Positions 1 through 10,090 of a DNA stretch of 64,000 nucleotides are shown here, piece after piece; within the stretch, counting starts at the first letter, position 1; every line of letters begins with the position of its first letter. The notes beneath the pieces are model-generated. The model was given only the letters and a program-made list of their open reading frames with translations. It was not told the DNA's origin and ran no database searches. The translations under genes were made by a program, and so were the position numbers. This DNA is from Promethearchaeota archaeon (GTDB lineage: Archaea; Asgardarchaeota; Lokiarchaeia; Sigynarchaeales; SOKP01). Location of the stretch: contig WJIN01000408.1 of assembly GCA_014730295.1 (NCBI GenBank), forward strand, positions 16,928-80,927, in the 5' to 3' direction.

Positions 1-2144
1 TCTCTTTCCATTTCTGGTCTAAAGATTATTTTAGAATAATTATCTTCTAAAATAAAGGGATCATATTCAATTCCCCTTCCTTCATAGAATTTGAAGAAGA
101 ATTCATAAAAATTTAGTCTCAGTGCATTTAAAAATACTATTATACCTTCTAATAATATTACCAACGCATTGCCGAATATCAAAGCAACAATTATAATGAT
201 TTGTTCAAGTATGCCACCGATCGTGATTATTTGAATCATTGCCTCGACTGCCACCATTAATGAAATATGTGCTAACGCTAAGGCTAATAATCTTAGGTAT
301 GATAATACATTGCTTGGGATAGAAAGCACAGTCTCGAAAGTCTCCATCGAACCTTCACTTAATAATTCTCCATAAGATTCCCCCTTAAGGTAGGAAATTC
401 CAAGCAATTTTCCCAATGGTTTCAGAATTATTAATAATAATCCCGGAATGATGGGTAATAATATAGGATAAGGGTAAGAGAGCCATGCGTTTATATCTAT
501 TCCCCAATTTAACACGAGAAAGACAAGAAAATCTAAAAACAGGATTTTAAGAATAGGTTCTGTAAAAGCTTGATAATACTTTCTTTGGACACAATAGTTA
601 ATAAATCTAATAATCCACCCCAAATTAATGTGAAGAACTCCAACAAATATCGTTAAATAAAACAGAGTCATTACATTATTTAAGGGACTAAACAATGTGA
701 CGAATCCAATAAATGGTAAGGGGAACGATACTGGTTGGATGTGATAGCCAAGGATTTGATGACTTCCAAAAAATTCACCATACAAAACTCCAAATAAAAT
801 AGCCCACCAACCGCAATAAAAAACAATCCAAGAAATATTCCTTACGTTTTCTCGTTCTCTAAATGTGATGGCACCAATGAGCCCGGAAATTATTAATACG
901 ATACCGTGTCCAATATCTCCAAACATTATTCCAAATAGAAAGGGAAAGGTAAAAAACAGAAAAGGTGTGGGATCTATTTCTGAATAGGTTGGAATTCCGT
1001 ACATCTTCGTTAAGGTTTCAAATGGTCGTACGATTTTGTTATGAGTAACTCTCGAAGGAGCTTCTTTTCTCAAATCTTCTTCTTTCTCTTCTTCCCCTTC
1101 CTCTTGTTGTTCGTTCGTTTTTTCTCTCTTTCTTATCTTTTTTTCCTCCAATTTTCGTTTAGGTACTTTTTCTTGTTTTTCGATATCAATATCTTCGATC
1201 CTGATTTTGGATTTAAATTCATTTTTGAGCTTTTTTCTTGTCTCTTTTTTATCTTCTGTCGGGATATAGAATTTTAACACCACTCTGTTAGAAGAAAGTG
1301 AGGAAAATTGATTTTCTGCCCAATTATATTCTTCAAGATTCTCGACTACTTCATTAATTGCCGCAAATTTTTTTAGATTTTCATTTCTTAATCGTTCTAA
1401 TTCCTTTTGATATTTACTTAGGGTTTTATTAATTGAGTCAATTTCTTTATCAATCCTTTCAAAATTTATACCATCATAAGTGAGATATTTCTTGAGAATT
1501 GGAATTTCCTCTCCATGAATAATATTAATTCTTTCTCTTAGTTCTTCCTCTTGTCTCTTTGGATAAATTACGAAAAATACAATTCTATCATCTGATATAG
1601 ATGAATATTGGTATACGTTTGGAAATTCTTCAAATTGGAACAATTCTCTAAGATTTGGAAGGTTTTTTGAATATGTAATATATGTTTTCATATCCAATTG
1701 ATCAAAATAACGTAATTCCTTACGGCTAAAATTAAATTTATCCAAAAATCTGTATGTTGATTCAATATCAAGTACACTTTCTAATTCCAGAGTTGCTTTA
1801 TTAATATATCTTTCGAGTTCATTTATTCTGTTCATGTAAAAGTTAGTCTCGTCCGTAACATGGTGGGTTAATTCGTACAAATCTTTGACTTTAAATTCCT
1901 TTTTTTCCTTATCTTCCACAGTTAACTGGTTGAGTTCGGATACAGAGATGTTTAATTTCTTGAAAAGATCTCTCAAATTAATTCTTAAATTTTTAATTAT
2001 GTCTTTATACTCTTTTTTCTCCTTATGTAACTTCTCTTGCTCCCTTTCTTTTATATGTACATTTTCTTGGTCAGCAAGTTCCATTAAAAGACTATCTTTC
2101 AAATTTCTTTGTATAGTAACTTTAAATAAGGTAATTTTCGACAT
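1..2144 (-). CDS. atpI: A/V-type ATP synthase subunit I (a), C-terminus outside window
   Basis: Membrane stator subunit that forms the ion half-channels against the c-ring. The frame is open from an ATG at 2144 (AGGAG about 10 bases upstream) to the left edge, about 714 codons, so the last residues are missing. The N-terminal half is a coiled-coil cytosolic arm. It is followed by a strongly charged Lys/Glu linker of about 50 residues, then several membrane helices. Family motifs are visible: MFGDIGHG at the first helices, SYLRLLALALAH with the essential arginine, and ALRLNFYEFFFKFYEGRG near the end. It is the last gene of the minus-strand ATP synthase operon, 6 bases after atpD. The charged linker before the membrane domain looks longer than usual for the family (inference). 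Confidence 0.95.
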   Translation of the reverse strand, partial: MSKITLFKVTIQRNLKDSLLMELADQENVHIKEREQEKLHKEKKEYKDIIKNLRINLRDLFKKLNISVSELNQLTVEDKEKKEFKVKDLYELTHHVTDETNFYMNRINELERYINKATLELESVLDIESTYRFLDKFNFSRKELRYFDQLDMKTYITYSKNLPNLRELFQFEEFPNVYQYSSISDDRIVFFVIYPKRQEEELRERINIIHGEEIPILKKYLTYDGINFERIDKEIDSINKTLSKYQKELERLRNENLKKFAAINEVVENLEEYNWAENQFSSLSSNRVVLKFYIPTEDKKETRKKLKNEFKSKIRIEDIDIEKQEKVPKRKLEEKKIRKREKTNEQQEEGEEEKEEDLRKEAPSRVTHNKIVRPFETLTKMYGIPTYSEIDPTPFLFFTFPFLFGIMFGDIGHGIVLIISGLIGAITFRERENVRNISWIVFYCGWWAILFGVLYGEFFGSHQILGYHIQPVSFPLPFIGFVTLFSPLNNVMTLFYLTIFVGVLHINLGWIIRFINYCVQRKYYQAFTEPILKILFLDFLVFLVLNWGIDINAWLSYPYPILLPIIPGLLLIILKPLGKLLGISYLKGESYGELLSEGSMETFETVLSIPSNVLSYLRLLALALAHISLMVAVEAMIQIITIGGILEQIIIIVALIFGNALVILLEGIIVFLNALRLNFYEFFFKFYEGRGIEYDPFILEDNYSKIIFRPEMER

Positions 2145-2150
2145 TTAACT

Positions 2151-2801
2151 TTATTCTCCTTTTTTTTTCTCATTCTTAATCATGTCTTTTGTTTTTTTCA
2201 ACCTGGTAAAATCTTCACGCTCAGTTTCTTCTAAAATTCGTTCTATTTTTTTAATATCAGATTGAATTCTCGGTTTAATCACATTTTTTAACCCTTGTAT
2301 TCGTCTACTTACTTTTTGGAAATTAAACGCATATTTTATCAATACATCTTCAGTTTCTGCCAATAAGATCATCTTTTCAAAAAGATCTTTTAATATCCCC
2401 ATTAACGTATCTAAATGTTTACTTGTGTTATTAAATGCATATGGTGGGAGTTTTTCTTCCTTTTCAAATTCTAGATCGAGTCTTGGAACTGCTACTCCCA
2501 TCTTTTTAGAATATTTTAATTCTACTCTGGGCTTATATTGAATCTTTCCCAATAGACTTATTAGGCTCACTGATCGCTTACCTTGTTCTTTATAAGTCTC
2601 ATTGAGATTCCACATGGCTTTTTGCAGTTGGTTAAAAAATCTTTTCCGTTGGTTTTTATAATTCTCCCATATATTCCTGATTTCTTGGATTAATTGCGTT
2701 CTTTTATAATCTAAAAAATCTTTTCCCTTGTCTACAAAATCTAATCTATCTTCTAAATCCAATAAATTACTCTTAGTTGGCTTTATTTCTCGAAAAGACA
2801 T
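2151..2801 (-). CDS. atpD: A/V-type ATP synthase subunit D
   Basis: Central rotor shaft subunit of 216 residues, a normal size for the family. The N-terminus begins with the conserved PTKSNLLDLEDRL pattern, and the protein is predicted to be almost entirely helical with long N- and C-terminal coils, as expected for the coiled-coil shaft that turns inside the A3B3 head. It lies 9 bases after atpB and 6 bases before atpI, in one transcription unit. A PRLDLEFE stretch near residue 107 matches the globular middle part of the family. Confidence 0.95.
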   Translation of the reverse strand: MSFREIKPTKSNLLDLEDRLDFVDKGKDFLDYKRTQLIQEIRNIWENYKNQRKRFFNQLQKAMWNLNETYKEQGKRSVSLISLLGKIQYKPRVELKYSKKMGVAVPRLDLEFEKEEKLPPYAFNNTSKHLDTLMGILKDLFEKMILLAETEDVLIKYAFNFQKVSRRIQGLKNVIKPRIQSDIKKIERILEETEREDFTRLKKTKDMIKNEKKKGE

Positions 2802-2810
2802 AGTATCAAC

Positions 2811-4193
2811 TCAAATATAATATTTATCTATGTACTCTTGATGAATTCTACTTAATTGAGATCTGTCTAAAATAGATAAGACTTCCCATGCTAATGAAAA
2901 AGTATCTTCAAATGTTCGATTTTCTTGTAAACCTTGATTTAAAAATTTATTTTCAAACGCATCTGCAAATTCAAGTAGTGCCCTTTGATCTCTATTTAAA
3001 CTATCTTCTCCCACTATTGAAACCAGATCTCGGACATCCAACGCATTAGAGTAAGATGCAATTAATTGGGAACTGACATCTGCATGATCTGCACGTGTTG
3101 TTTCTTTTCCGATAGCATCTTTCATCAGTCTTGATATTGAAGCAAGAACCTCAAATGGAGGGTATACTTCTTTCTTAAACAAGTCCCGATCTAAGACAAG
3201 TTGGCCATCTGTAATATAGCCAGACGTATCAGGTATTGGATGGCTTATATCATCATTCGGCATTGTTAATATAGGAATTTGTGTAACTGAACCATTTTTA
3301 CCTTTTATAAGACCCGTTCTTTCGTAGATTTTTGCGAAGTCAGTATAAATATGACCCGGAAATCCTTTTCTACTTGGGATCTCTTCCTTTGCCAAACTGA
3401 GCTCCCGAAGGGCTTCTGCATAATTTGTCATATCAACCAAAACAACTAATACATGCATATCTCTTTCAAATGCAAAAAATTCTGCCGTGGTTAGTGCCAC
3501 ATGTGGAATCATTAATCTTGCCATAACGGGATCATCCGCAAAATTTATGAAGGAAATGATATTTTGCACATTTCCGCTCTCTTTAAAACGATCTATAAAT
3601 GAGATAGCTTGATCTTGAATGATACCTATTCCACAAAAAATTATAAGAAAGGGCTCCTCGGTTAGTACTTTCGCTTGAGTGACTATTTGAGCTGCTAATT
3701 CATTATGATTAAGCCCTTGTCCACTAAAGATGGGAAGTTTTTGACCTCTAATTAATGTAAACAATCCATCAATACCTGAAATACCTGTCTGAATGATATT
3801 AGTAGGATAATCTCTGGCATATGGATTGATGGGTATGCTACTGATATCTCGCTTCACTTCAGGAAGGATATTCACATCTAAAATTTTTCTTGTTTGTATA
3901 TCAATAGGGTGTCCCATGGAATTAAAAGTGCCACCCAACATGTCCTTTGAAATTTTTAATTTAAAGGTGTCTCGTGTGAAGAACACTTCCGCATTAGTTG
4001 ACGAAATTCCCTTAGTATCTTCAAACACTTCGATTAGAATTATATCCTCGTCCATCTGAATGACTTCACCGTTTCTGACCTCCCCATCATTCAAATGGAT
4101 TTTAACCATTTCCCCGTATTGAACGTCGTGCTTATTTTTCAGATAGATTAATGGCCCGATTATTTGTTGGATTTTTTTATAACTTACACTCAA
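2811..4193 (-). CDS. atpB: A/V-type ATP synthase subunit B (regulatory)
   Basis: Non-catalytic nucleotide-binding subunit of the A3B3 head, 460 residues. The sequence shows the diagnostic degenerate P-loop region [15 protein letters not shown] instead of a Walker A motif, then [18 protein letters not shown] and the [14 protein letters not shown] stretch typical of B subunits. [24 protein letters not shown] sequence precedes the C-terminal helical bundle. Its start overlaps the stop of atpA by 4 bases (ATGA), implying translational coupling. No anomalies seen. Confidence 0.97.
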   Translation of the reverse strand: MSVSYKKIQQIIGPLIYLKNKHDVQYGEMVKIHLNDGEVRNGEVIQMDEDIILIEVFEDTKGISSTNAEVFFTRDTFKLKISKDMLGGTFNSMGHPIDIQTRKILDVNILPEVKRDISSIPINPYARDYPTNIIQTGISGIDGLFTLIRGQKLPIFSGQGLNHNELAAQIVTQAKVLTEEPFLIIFCGIGIIQDQAISFIDRFKESGNVQNIISFINFADDPVMARLMIPHVALTTAEFFAFERDMHVLVVLVDMTNYAEALRELSLAKEEIPSRKGFPGHIYTDFAKIYERTGLIKGKNGSVTQIPILTMPNDDISHPIPDTSGYITDGQLVLDRDLFKKEVYPPFEVLASISRLMKDAIGKETTRADHADVSSQLIASYSNALDVRDLVSIVGEDSLNRDQRALLEFADAFENKFLNQGLQENRTFEDTFSLAWEVLSILDRSQLSRIHQEYIDKYYI

Positions 4194-6028
4194 TAACTTC
4201 TCACTACTCCATAGGATTTTTTGAGGGATTCTATTTGATCGAGGAGGGTTCTTTTTACTTCCTCGATATTATTGGCTTTATCATTTGGGATTGTATTTTT
4301 AATCCGTTTAATTTTATCAATTACTTCAAGATCTTTAATATCCTTAATGATATACCCTTGTCTTAGTAGATCTTTAGCTTCGTGATATAACAATAAAATC
4401 AGTTTAATTAAAGCAATAGTCTTATTAGGAGAGGTAAAATTGTCAATATCATCAAACGCATTTTGAATAAGAAATGCTTCTCGAATTAAATCGGCAATAA
4501 ATAAGGCCAATTGTTGGGACTCGGGAAGGTTTTCTTCACCCACAAGTTGGGTCATATTCTTTAATTCATTTTCTCGAGAGAGTATTTGATTCACTTGGTT
4601 TCTGCACTGAAACCAATCTAACTCTAATTCACTCCATTGAATGTCGATATTTTTTTTCCACCATTTTCGAATATATCCTGGATAATTGGAATAAGATTCC
4701 AGCCAATTTATAGCCGGATAATGCTTTTCATAAGCAAGCTCGGCATCTAAGGCCCAAAATGTTTGTACAAATCGTTTTGTATTTGATGTGACAGGTTCAC
4801 TAAAATCTCCTGCAGGTGGGGAAACTGACCCAATAACAGTTAACGTACCAATTTTATTATTCTTATATTTATGATCTCCAATTGTTTCTATCACCCCTGC
4901 TCTTTCATAAAAACCCGAAAGACGCGACGCCAGATACGCGGGATACCCTCCTTCTGCCGGCATCTCTTCCAAGAGTCCAGAGATCTCTCTTAAAGCTTCT
5001 GCCCATCGTGAAGAACTATCTGCTTGAAGAGCAACATTATATCCCATATCTCTATAATACTCAGCAATAGTAATGCCTGAGAAGATACTTGCCTCTCTAG
5101 CCGATACGGGCATATTTGAGGTATTAGTAATCAGAATGGTCCTCTCTAAAAGCGGTCGTCCAGTTCTTGGATCCTCAAGTTTAGGAAATTGGCGCAAGAG
5201 ATCTGCTACCTCATTACCACGTTCTCCGCAATGAACAAAGACTATGATATCTGCATCAGACCACTTTGCTATATTCTGCTGGAGTACAGTCTTTCCTGTC
5301 CCAAAACCTCCTGGAACGGCCACAGTTCCCCCTTTCGTTATTGGGAAGAGTAAGTCAATTACTCTCTGTCCTGTTATCAGAGGTTCATCTGGAGTTAATT
5401 TTTTCGAAAATGGTCTATTTCGAGTGACTGACCATTTCTGAATCATATTAAAAGTTCTTTTACTCTCTCCGATTTGAATTTTATAAAGATCTTGATCAAC
5501 CATGTAGTCCCCCTCTTCAGCAATGTCGATTAGAGTTCCTTTCACATTAGGAGGGATCATAATGTAATGGGTAATCGCTTGAGTCTCCTCAACTTTTCCA
5601 ATTACCTCTCCAGGATTAACTTGAACATCAATTTTTTTAAGAGGAGTAAAATGCCATTTCTTTTCTCTATCTAAGGCGGGAATATCAATACCTCTTTTAA
5701 TAAATCCAGATTTCTCCATTTCAAAAATTTTATCTAATGGTCTCTGAATTCCGTCAAAAATATTAGATAACAACCCGGGACCCAATTCCATTGATAATGG
5801 TTCTTCCAAATAAACGACTTCTTCATTCAATTTTAGGTTATCTGAATCTTCAAAACATTGAACACTTATTCTATCAGAATATATTTGGATGACTTCTCCT
5901 ATAAGATTTTGTTTGTTAACTTTAATAAGATCATGTAATCTTACCTTATGTTCTAATCCTTTTACGGTTATTAAAGATCCATTGACTTCCGAAATGTATC
6001 CTTTATTAGATTGTTTAGATTCTGTCAT
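4190..6028 (-). CDS. atpA: A/V-type ATP synthase subunit A (catalytic)
   Basis: Catalytic ATP-binding subunit, 612 residues. Visible motifs are the Walker [13 protein letters not shown], the catalytic glutamate segment [31 protein letters not shown] and the [13 protein letters not shown] loop. The A-specific N-terminal bulge region is present (residues about 110-190). The P-loop reads GGFGTGKT where archaeal A subunits usually have GPFGSGKT; the lysine and threonine that contact ATP are kept. The start overlaps the end of the subunit E gene by 14 bases, and the stop overlaps the atpB start by 4. Confidence 0.97.
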   Translation of the reverse strand: MTESKQSNKGYISEVNGSLITVKGLEHKVRLHDLIKVNKQNLIGEVIQIYSDRISVQCFEDSDNLKLNEEVVYLEEPLSMELGPGLLSNIFDGIQRPLDKIFEMEKSGFIKRGIDIPALDREKKWHFTPLKKIDVQVNPGEVIGKVEETQAITHYIMIPPNVKGTLIDIAEEGDYMVDQDLYKIQIGESKRTFNMIQKWSVTRNRPFSKKLTPDEPLITGQRVIDLLFPITKGGTVAVPGGFGTGKTVLQQNIAKWSDADIIVFVHCGERGNEVADLLRQFPKLEDPRTGRPLLERTILITNTSNMPVSAREASIFSGITIAEYYRDMGYNVALQADSSSRWAEALREISGLLEEMPAEGGYPAYLASRLSGFYERAGVIETIGDHKYKNNKIGTLTVIGSVSPPAGDFSEPVTSNTKRFVQTFWALDAELAYEKHYPAINWLESYSNYPGYIRKWWKKNIDIQWSELELDWFQCRNQVNQILSRENELKNMTQLVGEENLPESQQLALFIADLIREAFLIQNAFDDIDNFTSPNKTIALIKLILLLYHEAKDLLRQGYIIKDIKDLEVIDKIKRIKNTIPNDKANNIEEVKRTLLDQIESLKKSYGVVRSY

Positions 6029-6746
6029 AATCTATTAAATATGTCTCGATTTTTTTTTTATTTTCATTGATGATATCTTCAAATTCAGATTGGATCTTTT
6101 TTATTTCTCCATCTTTTATGATATCGGAAAACTCCATTTCAATAAGAGAATAATTTCCTTCAATAATGTTGTCAATAGTATAATCAAAAGAGATTTCCCC
6201 ATCAACTTGCTCTAAAATAAATCCCCCAATGTCGATCTTAGAGGATTGCTTAACTTTAAATTCCTTTTGGATCACCTCTGTAAGCGTATGGTCATTTTTT
6301 TCAAAGAATTCATAATCTCTTTCATTAAAATAAAAAATTGAGTTATTTGGAATATAATTTTGACCTTTTATCTCTCGAATTAGATCTATTAAATAATCAA
6401 CATAACCTTGATAATTACTACGGATGTGATTGTCTATTTCTTTGTGTAGATCTATGATAAAGACTCTAATCAAATTATTTTTCAACTCTAATATCCTATC
6501 TTTCGATTCTAAAAGAGTTGAGGAGAGATTCATATTTAAAATATTATTATAATCATCAATAAATTGTTGGCGAATTTCATTGGATTTTGTATCTAGACGA
6601 TTTCGATATCGTTTCTTTATTTCTGCTTTTCGGAATAACATCTCTTGATTTAGATCTTTAATCTTATCCTTTGCTTGCTCAATAAGATGTATACCTAATT
6701 TCCCAAATCTAGACTTTAAATTGATATTTTTATCAGAAATATTCAA
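6015..6746 (-). CDS. atpE: A/V-type ATP synthase subunit E (peripheral stalk)
   Basis: Peripheral stalk subunit, 243 residues, somewhat longer than the usual 190-210. The N-terminal half is a long basic/acidic helix (residues about 15-110) that would pair with subunit H. The C-terminal half has the mixed alpha/beta pattern with VKQSSKIDIGGFILEQVDGEISFDYTIDN-type sequence, which matches the family's globular head that binds A/B. The start is a TTG with GGTG just upstream. Identification rests on position, the C-terminal GGF.L....G.I..D.T.D pattern and secondary structure. Confidence 0.88.
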   Translation of the reverse strand: MNISDKNINLKSRFGKLGIHLIEQAKDKIKDLNQEMLFRKAEIKKRYRNRLDTKSNEIRQQFIDDYNNILNMNLSSTLLESKDRILELKNNLIRVFIIDLHKEIDNHIRSNYQGYVDYLIDLIREIKGQNYIPNNSIFYFNERDYEFFEKNDHTLTEVIQKEFKVKQSSKIDIGGFILEQVDGEISFDYTIDNIIEGNYSLIEMEFSDIIKDGEIKKIQSEFEDIINENKKKIETYLIDYDRI

Positions 6747-6753
6747 ACACCAT

Positions 6754-7077
6754 CTATATCAGTAATTTTCCTTTTTGTTTGTATACTCTCTTTAAAAAAA
6801 CACTTCTATCTTCAATTTCTTCTTGAAATATATCAGGCATAAGATAAATGAATGGTTTTGTATTGTTAAGTTTAAAGTCTATCAAATAATCAATAATCTC
6901 ATCGGGTAAGTCCATTGCGATTAATATCACGTTAATTGAAGGATTTTCACTAACTTTTTCAAAAATATCCATAAATTTATTTGGATCCTCAACAACCGTT
7001 CCATCAACTCCCAAAAGTCCCATAAGAATAACCAACTCATCATACCCTATGATATGTATTTTTTGATGTTCAGACAT
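6754..7077 (-). CDS. atpF: A/V-type ATP synthase subunit F
   Basis: Small rotor subunit (107 residues) attached to subunit D. It begins with the IHIIGYDELVILMGLLGVDG pattern typical of F subunits, where a short beta strand leads into a helix and a G(I/V).G loop. It then has NVILIAMDLPDEIIDYL, matching the family's central strand and following helix. The start codon overlaps the stop of the upstream subunit H gene (TAATG), so the two are probably translationally coupled. Confidence 0.9.
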   Translation of the reverse strand: MSEHQKIHIIGYDELVILMGLLGVDGTVVEDPNKFMDIFEKVSENPSINVILIAMDLPDEIIDYLIDFKLNNTKPFIYLMPDIFQEEIEDRSVFLKRVYKQKGKLLI

Positions 7078-7388
7078 TAAAATACAACTCCAATATCTTT
7101 CAAAACTCTTTTAATAATGTGCTCTTTATTAGTTTCATAATCTCTTTTGGTATTTTCAATTTCTTTATCTATCTTTTTTTTAAAATTCTTAATTTTATCA
7201 TCAATTGTATTTTTTAAATCTTCTAAAATTCTTTCTACATAGTTTCTTTTTTCATCTAAAGTTTGTGTGAGATTATATTCTTCTTCTTCTCTTAATTTGT
7301 TTAATTCGGATTCATTTTCCTTTTTCGCTTTTTCTATTAATTCTTTATAAGTTTCTTCAATATCATCTACAAACTCAAATATACTCAT
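7077..7388 (-). CDS. A/V-type ATP synthase subunit H/G-like coiled coil
   Basis: Protein of 103 residues, almost wholly a charged helix rich in Lys, Glu and Asn with heptad-like spacing of Leu/Ile. This fits AhaH/subunit H (also called G), which pairs with subunit E to make the peripheral stalks. No sequence motif is decisive; the call depends on size, coiled-coil character and its place between subunits C and F in the operon. It shares a TAATG junction with atpF. Confidence 0.75.
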   Translation of the reverse strand: MSIFEFVDDIEETYKELIEKAKKENESELNKLREEEEYNLTQTLDEKRNYVERILEDLKNTIDDKIKNFKKKIDKEIENTKRDYETNKEHIIKRVLKDIGVVF

Positions 7389-7413
7389 TTCTTCACATCA
7401 ATCTCATATGCCT

Positions 7414-8406
7414 TTATTTATTAAATACTTGAAATTTTTTATGAATAATTCTTACTACATTAGGAACAATCTCGAATTTAATTTCCTTTTCTTTCTTAAT
7501 TAACACTTCAAAAATTCTGTAAATCGTTGAGTAATCTATTTTATCGATTTCTAGTTTAAATTCATTAAAATAAAATTTTTGGTATATTCTTTCTAATTCC
7601 CAAATAGGGTGCTCCACCTCATTGGAGAGTTCTTTATAAAACATTTTAATTTTGTTCTCTTTCTTAAGTGTGGTATTTAATTGATTAAAAAATTGCTCAG
7701 TTGTGTTTTTTTCAATCAAAAGACTCAAAGTACTGGAATCTAAAAATAAAAAACTATGGACCAAAAATTGAGAGAGTAATTTCTTGTCAATTTTGTTTAT
7801 TATGCCTCGATAAATCATATTAATGTTATAGATTTCTGTAATATATCGTGAAAATAGAGAAATCATTTCTTGTTCGTATTTATTTAAATTTTTTCGCTCC
7901 TTCACGAGGTTTTTATAATATAATTGGTCCAAAAAGGATTCCAAAACAAATATTTCATTATTATTTCGGAAGTAGAGAATTCCCTCCCTCACCGCTTTAT
8001 AATATCTTGTTCCTCTCAATTTGAGTCTAATCTCATCCAAGGAAGATATTTTCACTAATTCTCTCATAAAATCTTCATTTTCTAGATATTTATGTACCAG
8101 AAAGTTTACGTTTTCTCGTTTTTCTTCGATTCCCATCCCAATAATCGATCCTAATATTATCTGTTTCAGATTTAAAATTTCAAATTTCATTAAATAATCT
8201 TTCAAGAAATTCCTCATATTTTCGGGTGAGAATGAAATAATCCTTCCAATCAGCGTGATGTATATATTATAAAGCTTTTTCTCGATTTCCTCTATAGTAT
8301 ACTTTTTTACGTTTAAATCGGGGTAATATGGTTTTATATTGTTTTCAAACTCACGAATATCATCTATATTTACTAACCCTTCTAGTTCAGAAGGGTCCAT
8401 TATCAA
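7414..8406 (-). CDS. atpC: A/V-type ATP synthase subunit C (d)
   Basis: Funnel-shaped subunit (about 330 residues) that joins the rotor shaft D/F to the c-ring. The sequence is all-helical with repeated modules such as the FLKDYLMKFEILNLKQIILG stretch, a hallmark of the family (a helix, then an aspartate/asparagine-rich turn, then NLK.I). Size matches the family. The longest frame starts with TTG at 8406; the ATG at 8400 is the more natural start. Gap to the c-subunit gene is 120 bases. Confidence 0.88.
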   Translation of the reverse strand: MIMDPSELEGLVNIDDIREFENNIKPYYPDLNVKKYTIEEIEKKLYNIYITLIGRIISFSPENMRNFLKDYLMKFEILNLKQIILGSIIGMGIEEKRENVNFLVHKYLENEDFMRELVKISSLDEIRLKLRGTRYYKAVREGILYFRNNNEIFVLESFLDQLYYKNLVKERKNLNKYEQEMISLFSRYITEIYNINMIYRGIINKIDKKLLSQFLVHSFLFLDSSTLSLLIEKNTTEQFFNQLNTTLKKENKIKMFYKELSNEVEHPIWELERIYQKFYFNEFKLEIDKIDYSTIYRIFEVLIKKEKEIKFEIVPNVVRIIHKKFQVFNK

Positions 8407-8526
8407 TTTTCTTAAAAATCCAATCTTAATGTACGTATATGCATAAGAGGGAACAATAACACTACTCGTTTGCTTTCACCAAGAAATAATATATTATAAT
8501 TACTCGATTTCAGAAAGAATCTATCC

Positions 8527-8883
8527 TTACGGAATTTTGGTCCATAATAAAATACCAACAATTAAGCCATAAATAGCTAACGCTTCACAGAGGGCAACTA
8601 CTAGGAAAGCTTGGAAAAAAGAGCCTTCGCGTTCAGATAATGCTGAGATTGCAGCAGTACCAGTTGTTCTTATTGCCCAGGCACTAGCAATAACAGAAGC
8701 GCCCGTAGCAATCGCAGCAGAAATAGCAAACATAGAGAGAGTCATAGGATCAGTCGAAGCATCAGCTTGAGCAGCAACCATATTCACAATACCATCTACA
8801 GAAAAGAACACCGTAAATGCTAAAACGATTTGAAATATGGCTAATAAAAGATAGAACTTTTTTTTGGCATTCATTTTATCCAC
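8527..8883 (-). CDS. atpK: A/V-type ATP synthase proteolipid subunit K (c)
   Basis: Rotor ring subunit of about 118 residues. There is one N-terminal hydrophobic segment (residues 10-30, possibly a cleaved or extra helix), followed by the canonical helical hairpin (about 50-70 and 89-114). The ion-binding carboxylate is Glu100 in ALCEALAIYGLIVG. The loop TTGTAAISALSEREGSFF is the conserved polar loop that meets subunit C. The frame opens with GTG at 8883, but the ATG at 8874 is an equally good start. First gene of the nine-gene operon. Confidence 0.95.
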   Translation of the reverse strand: MDKMNAKKKFYLLLAIFQIVLAFTVFFSVDGIVNMVAAQADASTDPMTLSMFAISAAIATGASVIASAWAIRTTGTAAISALSEREGSFFQAFLVVALCEALAIYGLIVGILLWTKIP

Positions 8884-9269
8884 ATTCTCTTACTAAATTT
8901 CCTTTATATTCAGTATTAGTTTTTATGTAATTAAAACAGTTTGTTGTAATAAATTTTGAGCTTTTTGTAAATACTTAATTGCAGAATACAAATAACCCTA
9001 TTTAATTATTTGTTTATAGAAACGATATAATTCATAGATTTTTTTTCATATCAATTTTCAATAGATAAATTAGCTAATAGAGAAAATTAACATGTTTTAT
9101 TAGAATCATAGATTATATGATATTTTCTTACGAGATGAGAGGGATTGTAGAAAAAATATTATAGGAAATAAAAAAATTAATCCCAAAATTTAAAAATTTA
9201 AATAATTCATTTTTTAACGACTAAATCCTAATAAATAAATAAGATATTAGAATTTGTGGAGTGTAAAAA
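8884..9269. promoter_or_regulatory. Divergent intergenic region between ATP synthase operon and nicotinamidase gene
   Basis: A 386-base AT-rich region that must hold the promoter of the ATP synthase operon (minus) and of the nicotinamidase gene (plus). Candidate archaeal TATA-like stretches are AATATAAA on the minus strand near 8900-8908 and TTTAAATAA near 9196-9204 on the plus strand. No open frame of note and no clear operator repeat was seen. Promoter positions are inference only. Confidence 0.35.
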
Positions 9270-9944
9270 TTGGAAATTAAAGATTTAAAAATTGAACGAG
9301 GCATTGAAATACGCGAAAGTGATGCATTTCTAATTGTGGACATGCAATATGATTTTCTCCCCGGAGGAGCATTAGCAGTTGAAGGAGGAGATGAGATAAT
9401 TGAGGGAATTAATAAAATTGGTACTCTATTCCAGAATAAGGGCGCTTCAATAGTACAAACCCAAGATTGGCACCCTCAAAATGATAAATCATTCGCAAGT
9501 AATCATCCAGGTAAAGAACCAGGAGACGAATTTCATGGCGATGGGATAGGACCAGTCTTATGGCCAGATCATTGTGTTCAAGGTACAAAAGGTGCTGAGT
9601 TCCATGAAGACTTAGATAAGATATTGGCAAGAGCAATAATACGTAAAGGAATGGATTCTGAAGTCGATTCATATTCTGGGTTTCGGGATCAGCTAAAAAA
9701 GAAGGAGACTGGATTAAGAGGTTTTTTGAAGGGTTTGGATGTCAAGCGAATTTTTATATCGGGATTAGCTTTAGATTATTGTTGTTATTATACTGCTATA
9801 GATGGAATTGAATTTGAATTTGATGTAAATTTCATTGTTGATTTAACCCGAGGTATCGATGATCCCGAAGGGAGCATATCGAGCGCATTGGAGGATATGA
9901 AAAGTAAAGGCGTTAAATTTCTTAATAAGGATAGCTTTTACTAG
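9270..9944 (+). CDS. pncA: Nicotinamidase (isochorismatase family)
   Basis: Hydrolyses nicotinamide to nicotinate and ammonia for NAD salvage. The 224-residue protein carries the full catalytic set: Asp24 in VDMQYDF, Lys126 in IRKGMD and the nucleophile Cys171 in GLALDYCC. The metal site is visible as TQDWHP (Asp66, His68) followed by the SFASNHPG stretch. The GPVLWPDHCVQGT segment is also typical of nicotinamidases. The start is a TTG preceded by GGAG at 9258. It diverges from the ATP synthase operon and seems to be a single gene. Other isochorismatase-like amidases are possible but less likely given the WPDHCVQGT motif. Confidence 0.9.
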   Translation: MEIKDLKIERGIEIRESDAFLIVDMQYDFLPGGALAVEGGDEIIEGINKIGTLFQNKGASIVQTQDWHPQNDKSFASNHPGKEPGDEFHGDGIGPVLWPDHCVQGTKGAEFHEDLDKILARAIIRKGMDSEVDSYSGFRDQLKKKETGLRGFLKGLDVKRIFISGLALDYCCYYTAIDGIEFEFDVNFIVDLTRGIDDPEGSISSALEDMKSKGVKFLNKDSFY

Positions 9945-10090
9945 AGATTTTCAGAACCATACGATGTTTTTTATTCCATTTTTTAGATTAAAAAGCAGAT
10001 ATTATAATTATAATTTTAGAGAAATAATGTAATTTAAAAAAGGAAGAGTTTTTTATATTATTCAAAAAATCTTCTAATGCAGGTTTAAGA

